A DNA stretch of 64,000 nucleotides from NCBI GenBank assembly GCA_003439945.1, contig QVRM01000313.1:542001-606000 (forward strand), in the 5' to 3' direction. This DNA is from Dermanyssus gallinae (Eukaryota; Arthropoda; Arachnida; Mesostigmata; Dermanyssidae). This document shows, piece by piece, positions 11,791-23,100 of the stretch (positions within the stretch are counted from its first letter, which is position 1; every line of letters starts with the position of its first letter). Made by a program: the position numbers and the translations under genes. The notes under the pieces were generated by a model that saw only the letters and a list, made by a program, of their open reading frames with translations, was not told the origin of the DNA and did no database searches.

Positions 11791-12411
11791 TTAGCTTTTC
11801 CAACGAAACCGTCGGTCTGTCAGCGTATGCGAGACGCATTCTGTCGGGTTCGTGCGACAAGATCCACGAGAGTCGGTGGAGCACGAGGCTTCCCTCCCAC
11901 GGCCTCGAAGTAGTGCCATACATTTCCGAACTCTCGGGGGGGGGGGGGGGGAGGTGAAGATTGAGGTTTTTAATGGGTAAATGTCGCACACTAGCCAGAA
12001 GCCAGGAGAGTGCTGGTCGAAGGCCAAATCATCATCATCATCATTCATCAAATCATTTGTCGAGAGGTCGCGACAGCCGGCGGACAAACACCGACGGCAA
12101 TTTGATTCGACGGTGGACAGCGAAGATTTCGTCATGTTATCGTTTGCAGGATTGTCGTCCTCGACATCTTCGTTGTTGTTGCTGCTGTTGTCAATGTTGT
12201 TGTTGTTGCCGCTGCTGCTGTTGTCAATGTTGTTGTTGCCGTTGCTGCTGTTGTCAATGTTGTTGTTGCCGCTGCTGCTGTTGTCAATGTTGTTGCTGCT
12301 GCTGCTGTTGTCAATGTTGTTGTTGCCGCTGCTGCTGTTGTCAATGTTGTTGCTTGCTGCTGCTGCTGTTGTTATTGTCGTTGTTGTGTCTTGTGTGGTG
12401 ATCGTTACCAT
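11791..12411 (-). CDS. Possible exon: Asn/Ser-repeat, acidic low-complexity protein (hypothetical)
   Basis: The minus-strand frame of 206 codons begins with a Thr/Ala-rich lead, then five to six copies of a roughly 10-residue unit (SSGNNNIDNS type, residues about 20-80), then an acidic segment (NEDVEDDNPANDN) and a DDDDD run near residue 128. After that it reads through a Pro run encoded by the poly-G tract at 11936-11951. The DNA repeat length is a multiple of three in most units, so the frame survives, and poly-Asn plus acidic runs are common in arthropod regulatory proteins. However, the opposite strand is open too and no folded domain exists. It may be an exon of an unknown gene or just an open frame over a minisatellite. 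Confidence 0.3.
   Translation of the reverse strand: MVTITTQDTTTTITTAAAASNNIDNSSSGNNNIDNSSSSNNIDNSSSGNNNIDNSSNGNNNIDNSSSGNNNNIDNSSNNNEDVEDDNPANDNMTKSSLSTVESNCRRCLSAGCRDLSTNDLMNDDDDDLAFDQHSPGFWLVCDIYPLKTSIFTSPPPPPRVRKCMALLRGRGREASCSTDSRGSCRTNPTECVSHTLTDRRFRWKS
11936..11951. repeat. Poly-G tract (16 G)
   Basis: Run of 16 G on the plus strand, followed by AGG. Confidence 0.95.
12178..12363. repeat. 30-bp minisatellite, about six units
   Basis: The unit TTGTCAATGTTGTTGTTGCC followed by GCTGCTGCTG is repeated six times. Variants differ by whole triplets (27-33 bases) except the last unit, which has one extra base near 12354. Flanked by GTT/GCT triplets. Confidence 0.95.
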
Positions 12412-13150
12412 GGTTGGCGTTCATGTCGTAGCCAAACTGGCTGGGGGTGAACCAGCCAGCCAGCCAGCAAGCAAGCGGGCCGGGGAGCGAGCGTCGAAAT
12501 ATGGGACATTAAGGAAAGCCGAGACAAGACGGGACAAGACGGGAAAACGACATGTATTACGCATGGCTCCATCGACAGCGGTTGGCGGTAGAGCAGCGCC
12601 CGCTGTCGTTGCCGCCGCCATCACCACCACCATACATGTTGGGCGGCTTCCCACCGATTTATGCGGATATTCATAGGGAAGTGGCGCAAGGCGCGGCAGC
12701 CGCCTCTTGCGCGTGCGGTGGTGGACATAGTGATCCTCGGTCCTTAGCGAGCTGTAGGCTCGACGAATTGAGGACCCGGCCAGAGACCGGACTTCCTCGA
12801 GCCTAGCGTTGCTGTCGCCGTCATCCACGTCTTGCACTCGTAGCGTTGTCCGTCGCCAACCACGATCTCCCTCCTACGCGCTACACGAGCGATTCAGTCT
12901 GTAGATGGGTGCATAATATGCAGCACGATGCAACAGAAACCGCAGCAGCGGCAGCAGCAGCAGCAGAAACAGCGGACGCGACAAAGGATCCCCAGCCGAG
13001 TCCCGATTCTGTAGTTCCGGCTGCTAAACGCTTCTTCATTGTTTATAGGCGGAGGATGGTTATGGAGGCTGGCTTGCATGTTGCTGCAGGATAGCAAGGA
13101 CTGACCGCTGGCAGGGTGAGTGCAGCGGCCCTCCCGCAACGATTGAAGAC
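12412..13150. other. CpG-rich block with triplet repeats; possible host-gene 5' region
   Basis: GC-rich sequence with GCCA/GCAA tetramers (12455-12480) and a (GCA)n run (12935-12975). Frames are open on both strands without a domain. Together with the neighbouring Asn-repeat frame it could be the start of a transcription unit, but no splice or start evidence is convincing. Confidence 0.3.
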
Positions 13151-13358
13151 TTCAACTCTCAGTCGACAACCCGAGAAAAGAAAATCGATTTAAATGCAAT
13201 AACTTGAAACTTTGTACAAGACAAAAATACAAAAGAACAAGTACTTAATTTCGTTACTGAATAATCTTGGTATATACTTACATCTGTACATATATGTTTA
13301 TATATACATATATACTTGGATATAGGTGCATTACTAGAAATGCATTTACATACTACTT

Positions 13359-13361
<3 letters not shown>

Positions 13362-13407
<46 letters not shown>

Positions 13408-13408
13408 T
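13362..13408. repeat. (AT)n followed by 18 T
   Basis: About 14 AT units, then a homopolymer of 18 T. Confidence 0.96.
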
Positions 13409-13453
13409 AACTACACCAATATAGTGGCGGCAGGAAAACTCAATATTACAATA

Positions 13454-14668
13454 CAGGTAGTTCAACAAGTTCTTAAAATGAAAACCAAGAATTTTCCAAA
13501 TCTTGTTTTTAATTTTTTCTTATTTGATATACTTCCCGAGAAGCTTAATACACTTTTCCCATTGAGATTTCAGAGCATTTATATCTCTTGAGTAGAATTC
13601 CGCGTCTTTAAACTGAAAATAGGCATTGACAGCAGCCTTAACCTCTTCATTGCTAGAAAAACGCTTTCCAGCCGAGACTATTCTTCAAATGTCCGAAGAG
13701 GAAATAATCAGAGGGGGCCAGGTCTGGAGAATAGAAGGTTGTTCAATAAGTTCGAACCTCAGTTAAGCCAGTCTTGCCGATGCTTGCCGCGACTTGTGTG
13801 CAGGAGCATTGTCCTGGTGAAACAGGACAACCTTCTTCTGCAAAGCGGGCCGTTTCACGATGAGTTCTTGCTTCAGGCAGTCCAACAGGTTGCATAATAT
13901 TCTCCCGTGATCGTTTTACCGCCCTCAAGGTAGTCGACCAGAACGTTCGTCCCAAAAAACCGTAGCCATCATCTTTCCGGCCGATGCCGTTGTCCGCACC
14001 CTCTTCGGAGGTTCTTCACCAGGTGCACACTATTGGCGAGATGCTTCTTGGGTCTCGGGAGTGTAGTGATGGACCCAGCTTTCATCGACGGTCACGAATC
14101 TACGCCAAAGAGACAGATTTTTCGACATATTGGCCAAATTTCGCTGTGAAGCGGAAACACGCGCGTCTTTTTAGCCTTGGTTGAGCAAATGGGGCACCCA
14201 TTTGACTCTGAGCTTTTTCATCTTCAAGTTCTCGTGCAGGATGGAATGCACACTACCCAAACTGATCCCCAAGGCCTCCGCTATCTCCCTAATGTTCACT
14301 CGCTTATCTGTGGCAAAAATTTTCCGCACTTTTTCCACGTTTTCCTCATCAGTTGCCGTTTTTGGGCGTCCTGAACGTAGTTCATCCTGGCGCAGAGTCA
14401 CCGTACACCTCGTCTAACTCAGTTTTCACTTGGGTCGCATTCCAACCTTTGAAATAAAAATGCTTGATAACCACTCAAAACTATTTTTTCTAAATTTTTC
14501 AAAATCACGCCAATACGTTGCACGGGAAAAACGATCAAACGAAATCGCAACGGCCAATGACCATAATATTTTGTCTGCTAGCAGTCGAAAAGTTGCCGTT
14601 TCCAATAGCGGCGAAAGCCAAAATTCGAATTCTAAAAAGCTCATTTTAAGAACCTGTTGAACTACCTG
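13454..14668 (-). mobile_element. Mariner-type DNA transposon, inactivated
   Basis: Terminal inverted repeats of 28 bases match at 27 positions: 13454-13481 (CAGGTAGTTCAACAAGTTCT...) and 14641-14668. A TA dinucleotide precedes the left end (13452-13453) but is not preserved at the right end. The 1,215-base length is close to the usual 1.3 kb of mariners. The transposase lies on the minus strand and is broken by frameshifts and an internal deletion. Confidence 0.92.
13490..14460 (-). pseudogene. Mariner transposase, degenerate
   Basis: On the minus strand the pieces run in order. First comes an N-terminal GWNATQVKTELDEVYGDSAP segment (about 14450-14390). Then comes a helix-turn-helix stretch, RSGRPKTATDEENVEKV...IREIAEALGISLGSVHSIL (14380-14240). 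The catalytic FHQDNAPAH region appears only after frame correction, about 13830-13800. Then follow SPDLAPSDYFLFGHLK (about 13720-13680) and a C-terminal AEFYSRDINAL segment. The YGDSAP part joins almost directly to RQDELRSGRP, so the WVxxF linker found in intact mariners is deleted. Stops and frameshifts are spread throughout. The Asp of SPDLAPSD corresponds to the third catalytic residue of DD34D enzymes. Confidence 0.88.
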
Positions 14669-15365
14669 CCACGGTATCCTAATACAATCAGTTCAGCAAA
14701 AAGTGTTGAGTAAAAGGAATGCTGTCAAAAATGCGAGTCACAGTGAGCTGAGGAAAAACGTCTTCCACAAGGAACACAGTGCGTTCCAGTATGTCGTACA
14801 ACTTCAAGCGCGGACCAGAGGCAATTGCCTGTTTCAAAAAGCTTCAAGAGATCACTAAGAATTCAGTTTAATGACTCTGTATGCTTAGTGTATCAATGTT
14901 CCGCTTATATTTATTTGAGAATCAATTTTTCGAACAACATAAAAACGATGCATAAACACGACATAAAGAGCCAATGTACAATGTGGTTCTTATTAGTTTG
15001 CATTTGTATCAGTGTATATACATCGCGGTGAGGAAGTGATGAATCAGATTTAGTAACGAATATTTGTTGACTGCTTTCAGACTTTATAAAGTCGGGAAAC
15101 TATTTAAATCTCAAAATCTTCTCTCTCTAAACTACTATAAAAATCTCTAAAATAAACACTGAGCTTACTTAGCAGAATTGATTACAAGTAGTAGGTCCTG
15201 GAAACATTGTTATGAAGCTTGTTGGAGCTTGCATTGAAAGCGTAGCGCCGGAGGTCAACCGGAAATGATGGTTGAGATTTTCATCGTCAATTGTGAAGCT
15301 GCAGGTTAATACGCAAATAAGTGCCCATTTAAAGTATTTGTTACCATCACAAAACATGTTGATTT
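14669..15365. other. AT-rich intergenic DNA
   Basis: Nothing beyond short open frames without motifs. Confidence 0.6.
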
Positions 15366-15366
15366 A

Positions 15367-15397
<31 letters not shown>

Positions 15398-15398
15398 G
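15366..15398. repeat. (AT)n microsatellite
   Basis: About 14-16 TA units with one TG interruption, followed by a T run. Confidence 0.95.
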
Positions 15399-15628
15399 TT
15401 TTTTTTGCGTACTAACCATAGCCTAATTTGCAAAACTTCAAAACCGCAGTATCTAGGGTTTCCCCAACAATCTTTTGTGGCAACACGTCCGCTGACTCCC
15501 AGCGGTGTCGATTATCATATACTTTCAATGGACGTCACTCAAAGACAAGCCGATCAACAACACGGATCGACCCAGCGACACCGCGGTAAGTGCTTACCAT
15601 GACTAGCGCGCTAGTTCCCTAGACCATT

Positions 15629-15640
15629 TATATATATATA

Positions 15641-15672
<32 letters not shown>
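15629..15672. repeat. (TA)n microsatellite
   Basis: About 21 TA units with one TT interruption. Confidence 0.95.
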
Positions 15673-15762
15673 CTGGCATGATCTGCGGCCTCCTTGATCA
15701 AGCCGATCAGGTCGAATTCACTTTTATGTGAGATCAAGTCACGAGCAGTTTGGTTGAGGTGG

Positions 15763-15837
15763 TGGTCGTCCCTGTATATATATATATATATACAGGGATA
15801 CAATGGTCGTCCCTGTATATATATATATATATATATT
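15763..15837. repeat. Duplicated TGGTCGTCCCTG-(TA)n segment with 30-bp palindrome
   Basis: TGGTCGTCCCTGTATAT occurs at 15763 and again at 15804, each time running into a TA array. In the first copy the array is closed by TACAGGGA, making 15769-15798 a perfect 30-base palindrome. The arrangement looks like a 41-base tandem duplication containing the microsatellite. Confidence 0.93.
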
Positions 15838-17590
15838 CAAGGTTTAATTATCACTATTCAAGGGTATAGAGACTTTGGTGTTTAATATGATGCTATCTGA
15901 ACATATGAGATTTATTCATGAGTATGGTGTGAAGATTTTCACACGCTTTGCGTACGGCGCGCGAAAAAAATTGGCTAGGCTTACATTACAGCGGTCATAC
16001 ATATTTTGCGGATGCGTGTATCTAGTACAACGCCCTCCAAGTAAAATTTGACATAATTGTAGTTTGGATGAGAGATGTTTTCAAACTATAAACTGACTTT
16101 CCTGTGCCTTAAATGAATTGTATACTATATGCCGTGTCGAACTTGGCATATAAGCCCACCTTGAATAGGGGCATCTGCAAAGTGCATCTGTGGTGACTTT
16201 CTGCAGCAATGTCCCAACTTAAGTTTCTAGGAAATTTTGAGTGGGACACTGGCTGCCGCTTAGGATGTCCGCGTAGCGAAGTGCTCACGCGTGTTTCATA
16301 CACAGGTTGGGTCAGCAAAGTTCGAGCACCGAAATTGATCAAAGTTTCTTGGTCTAAGTTACTGTGTCGGCTTGAAGCCGGCAGTGTCGAGGCAGGGCAT
16401 AGACGGCAAAGTCCAATTAAGCAGACAGCCACAACTTTCTGAAAAGCGTACAACAGGCCCCACGCTGCAACGTCTTTTCCGCATTGCACGAAAGAAGGTC
16501 AGGCGGTGACGGCAGCTCATGCAGGCGGGCGAATCGCTAGTTCGACTCAACAGGACTTTGTCACAGAAAACTAAAGACGATGGCTGACGCGAAAAAGACA
16601 CGAATAAGGGTCCCTTAGCGAAAAAGGCTAGGGAACTTATTACACGTCCCACGGTGTTCATTCAAACCGCAGAGTAACGGTGAAAGTAGGATTTCATGAA
16701 AACCAAAGCGTGACTGTAACGCATCTCACAGGCAAATGTACGGTGTAGGATTATTAAAAACTACACACACACACATATATATATATGCTGCGTTTGTACG
16801 TAGACTAAGTACATATATTTATTTATTTCCGCTTAAACAAACGTCATAGCTTATTAAACCGCGTAAGATGCTATCACCCTCGTCCAAAAAACCAAAACCT
16901 CGTAAAATATTTCTTTACTTTTACTGGCGATAATAAAAACGGACTTCGTAAATTGCGCCCAACTGTTAAAAGTTGTTGGTCGCAGCTATTTTAAGCTTTT
17001 AATTTCAAACTGATCAGAACAGAATGAAACAGCTAATTAAAAAAAAATTCTGCAAACATCTAAAGGTAAGCTTGTCAATATGTTGAACGTAAAGCCCAGT
17101 TGCTAACTTATCCGTCTAAATTGAAGTATTTCAAGTCTATCCATGTCTTAGGCTGCGCTTCCGGGGGTGTTATTCAAGTAGTTATTCGTGCAGCTCATTA
17201 TAACGTATAGGGCCTTAGCCAATTTAAATATAAGGTTTAACTAAACCTATCTGCAGTGTGTTCAATTAAATTAACTGCTAGACAACCGTTTGGTTTTTAT
17301 GCAAACACCAACAGAGTATTATTACCGAGCTGTAAGGCTGACATGCTGTCTTGATAATAACCTTCCCTGCAATAAACTAAAAAAAACGAGGTGGAGAAAT
17401 GCTTATACGCATACCTTCCGATGCCAGTAGAGTATCAGACTCAATTCAATTTCCGCGTGCTACCCACCAAAAACTGCCTCTGCCACTCTCTTCTAGTTCG
17501 GAATTGTAAACTATTACCTCGAGACCAAGAGAGGAGAGTCCCATGCTGCGACTTTCTCCTTAGTCTACGAGTATGCCCCGAGCAGGGAGT
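15838..17590. other. Intergenic DNA
   Basis: Mixed composition. Minus-strand frames around 16109-16660 are open but carry no motif, and 16760-16785 has a short (AC)n(AT)n run. No element end or gene could be supported. Confidence 0.5.
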
Positions 17591-17779
17591 GGGTCCTGCC
17601 CGGCGGTGAACACTAGGAATGAATTGCGATCTGCAACGATCCTTCTGGCAAATCTTTTCACGCATAAGCCCGCCTAGGTATAGGATCCCAGCGTGCCAGT
17701 CCGATGCCGATTCGAGCATGTTGGCCATGATACTAGCAGTTGGGCTACCTAGTGGACATAGGATGTGTCTGTGCGGTGG

Positions 17780-17850
17780 GTCGCACGAGCAGTCCTCTAC
17801 GGCATGCACCGCGTCATCGGGTGCCCCCATGGTGCAGAGAACGCATGTAG
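17780..17850 (-). pseudogene. CCHC zinc-knuckle region of the R1-like ORF2
   Basis: The minus-strand frame reads RIGKATTCVLCTMGAPDDAV then HAVEDC, a CX2CX8HX4C arrangement. This is the standard position and shape of the C-terminal knuckle of R1-clade proteins. It is followed by ASIMANMLESASDWHAG, similar to their extreme C-terminus. Confidence 0.75.
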
Positions 17851-18054
17851 TCGCCTTGCCTATGCGGAAAAGTTACGACTGAACTTGTTCAGAAGTGTCC
17901 CCGTCCAGCTTGCGCTTGCTTCTTTTCTTAGCAAGTATATACCAAGGAATCTGGCAAGCGAGCGCGAACAGGACGCCCGTCGAGGCAGTCCGATACGCCC
18001 GCTTGACCCATGATGGCCATCGCTCTTTAGAAGCTTCTTATCATGCGCTCGTCG

Positions 18055-18135
18055 AGCCCGGTGGCGTTGTAGCATGCGCCTGCGCCTCGCGACTGGAAAA
18101 GACACATAGGTGCGCGGGTTCGAACCCCACCGTTA
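18055..18135 (+). repeat. tRNA-like SINE head (A and B box)
   Basis: A near-canonical B box, GGTTCGAACCC, lies at 18117-18127, and an A-box-like TGGCGTTGTAGCATG starts at 18062. The 55-base offset between boxes fits a tRNA with a long variable arm (Leu/Ser type). Short arms CGGTGG-like/CCACCG pair around it, but the acceptor ends do not pair over 7 bases, so it is not a functional tRNA. It sits inside the dead R1-like element. A tRNA-derived SINE fragment is the likeliest reading. Confidence 0.5.
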
Positions 18136-18271
18136 CACATTTGTATTTATAGGGGTCCGTCTATAAAGCAATGCGAAAAGCAGTCCCATAGACGTTAAAT
18201 CTTGGCTGAGAGTCAGCCCCAAAAGGATTTGTTTTTTATCATGCGCTGCCCCTTTGCGGTTTGAAGCGCCA

Positions 18272-18340
18272 TATCAGTCCATATGAGCGAGGCCTATCAG
18301 TCCATATGGGCAAGGCTTATCAGTCCATATGGGCGAGGCC
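18272..18340. repeat. Three tandem copies of a 23-bp unit
   Basis: Units start at 18272, 18295 and 18318, each TATCAGTCCATATG followed by a GGGCGAGGCC-like end, with one to three differences. The 23-base length breaks the frame of the surrounding R1-like element. Confidence 0.95.
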
Positions 18341-18429
18341 ACGGCCGCTAGGAGCAGCCGCTTGGCGTGCGTCGCGCCCGTCTCGTGGGGAAGGATGCAT
18401 GCCAAGTTGGTGGAGACCTTCGTGACCTT

Positions 18430-19500
18430 CTAGATGATGCTCCGGATGTGTGGCAGGCCAGTGAGGCCTGTGTCCAGCGTTGCGCCCAGGTACCTTGCCT
18501 TACGTTTGATAGTCAGCCGGTGCCCTGCAAGCTCTAAAGATGCTTGCCTAGTGTGATGGCTGCCAGTTAGGTAAATAGTTTCGGTCTTCCGAGGGGCCAG
18601 CTCAAAGTAGTTCTCGACCATCCACTTCTCTTTTCTGTAGGGAGCCGTGTTTACTTGCGCCTCTAGAACCACCTCCGTTCACGCGGTGTCCACCAGCGCC
18701 AGATTATCGGAATAGGCGCTTATGTCCACCTCGTCGGGCACATTGTCTAACCGCAAGACCCCGTCATATGCTATATTCAGAGGACCGTTCTGGGCACAGA
18801 GCCCTGCGGAACGCCCGCCGTGACAGGGTGGACCTCACCGCTGGCCTGAAAGCAAACGCACGTCGAGATACAAGGAAAGAACCCGTCTAATGTAGAGGGA
18901 TATGCCTGTCTGTTCAAGCGTGTCCACTTTTTGCTAGCTAATTCGCTGAATTAAACGCGTTTCTCACGTCAAGCAGGATAAATAAAACATTAATGCGCGC
19001 GTTCGTTGCTGTTTTGTGCAGGCTACCTGGAGCATTCATTCAACGGCGTCAAGGGTCGACAGGCTCTTGCGAAAGATGTATTAATTGTCCGACAGCGCGG
19101 CTTTCTCCTCAACCTCTTTGTTCAGACGTCTGAGTAGCACATTCTCGATGTTTGCTTTTTAAATTGAGTAGACATATAGGGCAATGGGTCGAAGACGATC
19201 CCGCTGCTGCGTTCGGTTTCGGTACTAGAGTCACGTGGGCGTGCTTCCACTGGGTTGGAAAACGACCGTCTTGAAGTAGGTGTGCAAAGAGCTGAGAGAG
19301 ACCTTTCGGATGGTTTTGCGCCAATATTTGTATGACCCGTGGAGGAACCCCATCTGGTCCAGGCGTCCTTTCCAGTCGCGAGGCGTCCGCGGTACATGCC
19401 ACCTCTTCAGGGTTCACCTCCGGGATCTGGTCAGGGTCCACCTCGACGTGGGGTGAGGGGGGCTTGTATGCTGGGTAAAGGACGGCTGTGACCAACATTC
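18430..19500 (-). pseudogene. Reverse-transcriptase region of the R1-like element
   Basis: Two recognisable blocks remain. The first (19498-19130) contains SRLERTPGPDGVPPRVIQIL and QWKHAHVTLVPKP, the first motifs of non-LTR RTs. The second (18672-18430) contains LAPRKTETIYLTG and ARYLGATLDTGLTGLPHI, the thumb-side motifs. The stretch between, where the catalytic YADD box should be, is too disrupted to read, so no active enzyme can be made. The second block ends in or near the 23-bp triplication at 18272-18340. Confidence 0.85.
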
Positions 19501-20159
19501 GTACTTGCTCTGTAGGGAGCGGGGGGCCTTCGCTCTGCTAACCAGCCGTCGCAGACGCAGGCGCTTAGTACTGTACAGCTGTTGCAGTTGATCAGCGCGG
19601 TCGACCGTGTCAGCTAGCTGGCGGTCGTCATGTATTTGTTGGCGTCTCGCCAACCGAGATAGTTTTGAGTTATAATGCGGCTTGCGCGCACACAGTCCAC
19701 GCAAGCAGTTCTAATTTCTGGGCTCACTGTTTAGCAGAGGCTCGCCTTGGACCTTCGTGGCTGGCCGGACCGCCGGCCGAGTGGCCAGCGTAGCGATAAG
19801 TGTCAATCGATGGGGTAATGTCATCTAAAAACTTGTCGAATTCTTTTAGCATCCTGTTTGTGGAGAAGTAGAGCAGCTGTGTAGTACGATATTAAGATCC
19901 GGCAGATGGAACCATGAGAATCCGTTCCCGAAGCCTATGGCCCGCGATGGTGCAGCCTTCTGTCCAGTCCACCCTAATGGCAGCGTCGCAAAGGTTGTCT
20001 GCCACTGCATTGGTTAGATTCTTCGAGAGAGTGACATTTGGCTCTGAAATAATGCAGAGAGCCACTCAAAGTTGTACAACGTATGACTCCAGCAGGTCGT
20101 ACACGGCTCTGCAGCGGTTAAGATGAATTTCATTGTTGTTGTGAGAAGACACTGAGCCT

Positions 20160-23100
20160 ACATGGTGCTAGTCGGCGTCGCCGTCATCCGCCCGCCTGGG
20201 ACGATCTTACGACGAGGGCGTCGCTGGCTCAGTGGGGCTGGCGAAGGTAGAATCTCTGTGGATTGTGCGGCCCCCACCGGTGCTGGTAGTCCGCCGGCTG
20301 GGTTGCGTGTTTCGCCCGGTCTATATCCGCTTGCCCTCGCGACTCCAGTAGCTTTAGTACGTTGGGCCTCGTTGTTAGGGACTTCTTTGTGACATATTTC
20401 GAGAACTCTGCCATAGGTGAACTGGGCGACGATTGGCTGCTAGAATTCTGTGCATGCACTGCTCTCTCCGCTGCTGAGCCACGTACAGGAATAGATCCTT
20501 CTGGGCGAGAGTCTATATGTTAACACTTTGCATTTAGGAAACACCGATTTTAGCGTAATTGGCTAAGGCGACATTCAAACCCATTTGCATGCCGATTAAA
20601 TTGTTTTTTTTTTCACGATATGCCTACATGCATATCTGCACACTCAAGAATCACAGTTGGGGTTGATAATTAATTGAAGGGTGCATGCACGCACAAGGGA
20701 CAAGTAATAGATAAATAAACGCAGTGTTGCTCTATCGGTCGCTTTATGGTTGCATTGGTCGTTCTAATTTTTCATATATCTTTTATATTCTAACAATAGA
20801 AAAACATACGTATGATGTAGAACTAAATAACATCATATGTGCGTAAATGTGCCATTGGGTACATAATGCATGCAGCTGTGATAGCGAACCACGCTGCAGA
20901 TGCGGAGCACCAAGCACGATCAATACGTACGCATGTTGTCCACCCAAGAAGTGAAAGTTGCAACGTTTCGCGCATCAGAGACAGTCCGTGGGCAGTCTTC
21001 CTTCTGTAAGTCATGTAAGTCTACTAGTTCGTAATCCCACCAATCTAGTATTTCTGCTGCATGCAACTGACACGCGAAGTAAAAGAGGTTGCCGATCGAC
21101 CGGCTATGCTTGATATATGATCATCTCGAGGACGTCGGCCCACGGCGAGCTAGCAACAGCCGCAAGTTCGTGCACGGCTTGTTAGTATTATGACTTTGTT
21201 GCTATTCTCCATTAACTGCTGCCATATGAACTCCTTCTCATTGCCTCTTTGTTTCTCGTTCTAATATATATATGCAGTTATGACTGCCTATTGCGGCTCG
21301 AAAAATCTAGTTATACTCATTAAGAAAAAAAATGCATGTATGTTCTATCAGCCATTCCTTTATTAAATGATATATATAAGCTGTATTGCTTAAAACGCAT
21401 AGTCTTTTTATTGGCATTTGACAGAGTATCAGTCTGCGGTTTCACTACTCACAAACTGACTTCTTTCCTCATAGTTATATCTTCCTAAAATGTAGATAAG
21501 CAAACGCCTTCCTTAGTAATTATAACGGCCAGGAGGAGCACATAGCCTAAAAAAAGGTGTTTACTATAACGGAACATTTTTGGGATTATAGGAAGGCTAG
21601 CGGTCGTTCTAATTTATCTTTAGCTAATATTATTTTCGAAGATAAATTAAAGTTATGCTGCAGCTTCATGTTTGAGACAGTTTAGCAGCAAACAACGCCG
21701 CGAAAATCGATTTGCTTTATCTGCCTTAGAAAAAGACCGTTTTAAGTTTATATCAAAATTCGTTGCAAAAAAAACCGCTTTAATCCAGTCTAATGTATTT
21801 GCATAGGGTAGCCCTTCGTGGATATTCAGATATTCTGTGTGGGATTTGGTTCTGAATCTTCAGAGCCGTAAGTGCAGCTTTCGCGCGAGTTATTCTGATC
21901 CTAAGATTTCAATTTTAATTTAACATTTACATAATACTATGCATAGTATTACGCATAATTGGCCAGCGTGATGAGCGATGATCAATTTTATGTCTCAGTT
22001 GTTTCGTGATCACATACAGGGTGCGTGATACATTGGGCTACCTTTCCTTGTATGAAACGGAACTATAACGTTCTAATATTAGGTTTCGAGATAATTGGCA
22101 ATAAGACAGCTATTGTTCAAAACATACAGTCGCTACCAATTGTAAAGTGCGTTTTGAGATTGGCACACTCGGTGGCTCCTCTGATGTCAACACTTCTCCA
22201 AAGGCACAATTTATAAAAAGCGTGTTTGGTAATGGTCATTCTTGGCAAATCTAAGGAGTTTCTTAGGTTATCATATGTAAATATAATTGTTTCTCTGGAA
22301 GTATTTCTTACTGATATACGTCTTGTGCTGGTGTACCGAAGAACACGGCGCACTTAAACGCTGCAAAGTGACTGAGGGGGTGCTCACGGAAACGGCGTTT
22401 TTTCGACCCGTGTCCTACTTAGTAACTGAAGCCACCGGCCGCGACCGCTCCAATCTGCTGTCACAGCCAGAGGCAGCCAGTATCTGCCGGGCCTAGGGGG
22501 TTTGTGCCGACGCGAGGAAATCTCACGAACCTCTCTGAAGTAGGTTACAGAGTTTCGGTCGCTGTATTTGGTTCAGGTGAGGAGCAAATTAAGCCTGTGC
22601 AACGCCCACACTACCCGATGTTCAAGCAGTGAAACAAGTAGTGAAGGCAGCACCTCTGCGAGAGAAGTAGGTCTATCCAGGGACTGGCGCCTAGGCTGGC
22701 GATCGCACTGTACTCCCTCCCTCCCTGGAGTGGTCCCGAACTAACATGCTTTGGTGTAACGTAAAAGAGGGCATTTTACCCGCCAATTCGTTTGAAACAA
22801 GAGCACACGATACACCGAGTTGCTTTCTAGATGATTCAACACTCGGGGCGTTCGTCGACCAATGGTGTGCGAACGCTGCGGCACATCCCACTCTCCCAAG
22901 GGTATATGGCGGCACCGCGGTCCTGCGACAACCGCTATGTCTTGCCCCGACGGCGTCTGGGTTGCCCGCAGCCACTTTCACAGTTGGATACATTTTCTGC
23001 TGAAACTGTGGCAAAGTACACTATTGGTTGCCGCACCTGACATAGATACAGTTAAGCGCGACGGAAAGTCTATACTTTTAATAAACCAAGATTTGTGTAA

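Larger units (their letters stand above)
17600..20150 (-). mobile_element. R1-clade-like non-LTR retrotransposon, decayed
   Basis: On the minus strand, pieces of one retrotransposon ORF2 appear in the right order. The start of an APE-type endonuclease with the R1-typical HLNRCRAVYDLL string lies at about 20130-20090. A later endonuclease part, LLYFSTNRMLKEFDKFLDD, follows near 19870-19830. Next are a linker region (19700-19520) and the RT core with TPGPDGVPPRVIQ (about 19370-19330). The RT 3' part with RKTETIYLTGSHHTRQASLE (18600-18530) follows, and last a C-terminal CCHC knuckle (about 17850-17790). Deletions, stops, a SINE-like insertion and a 23-bp triplication interrupt it. ORF1 remnants may lie at 20160-20460 but are not recognisable. 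Confidence 0.85.

Noticed and set aside
11961..12401. Cys-rich frame on the plus strand opposite the Asn-repeat frame
   Set aside because: A run of Cys from TGC/TGT repeats without spaced pattern; the minus-strand reading is more protein-like.
18055..18135. Functional tRNA gene
   Set aside because: A and B boxes are present, but the acceptor stem does not pair over seven bases and the T stem has a mismatch.
22831..22900. RT catalytic box FLDDSTLG as evidence of another RLE copy
   Set aside because: Only nine or so residues match and neither the preceding nor the following RT blocks can be found in order.
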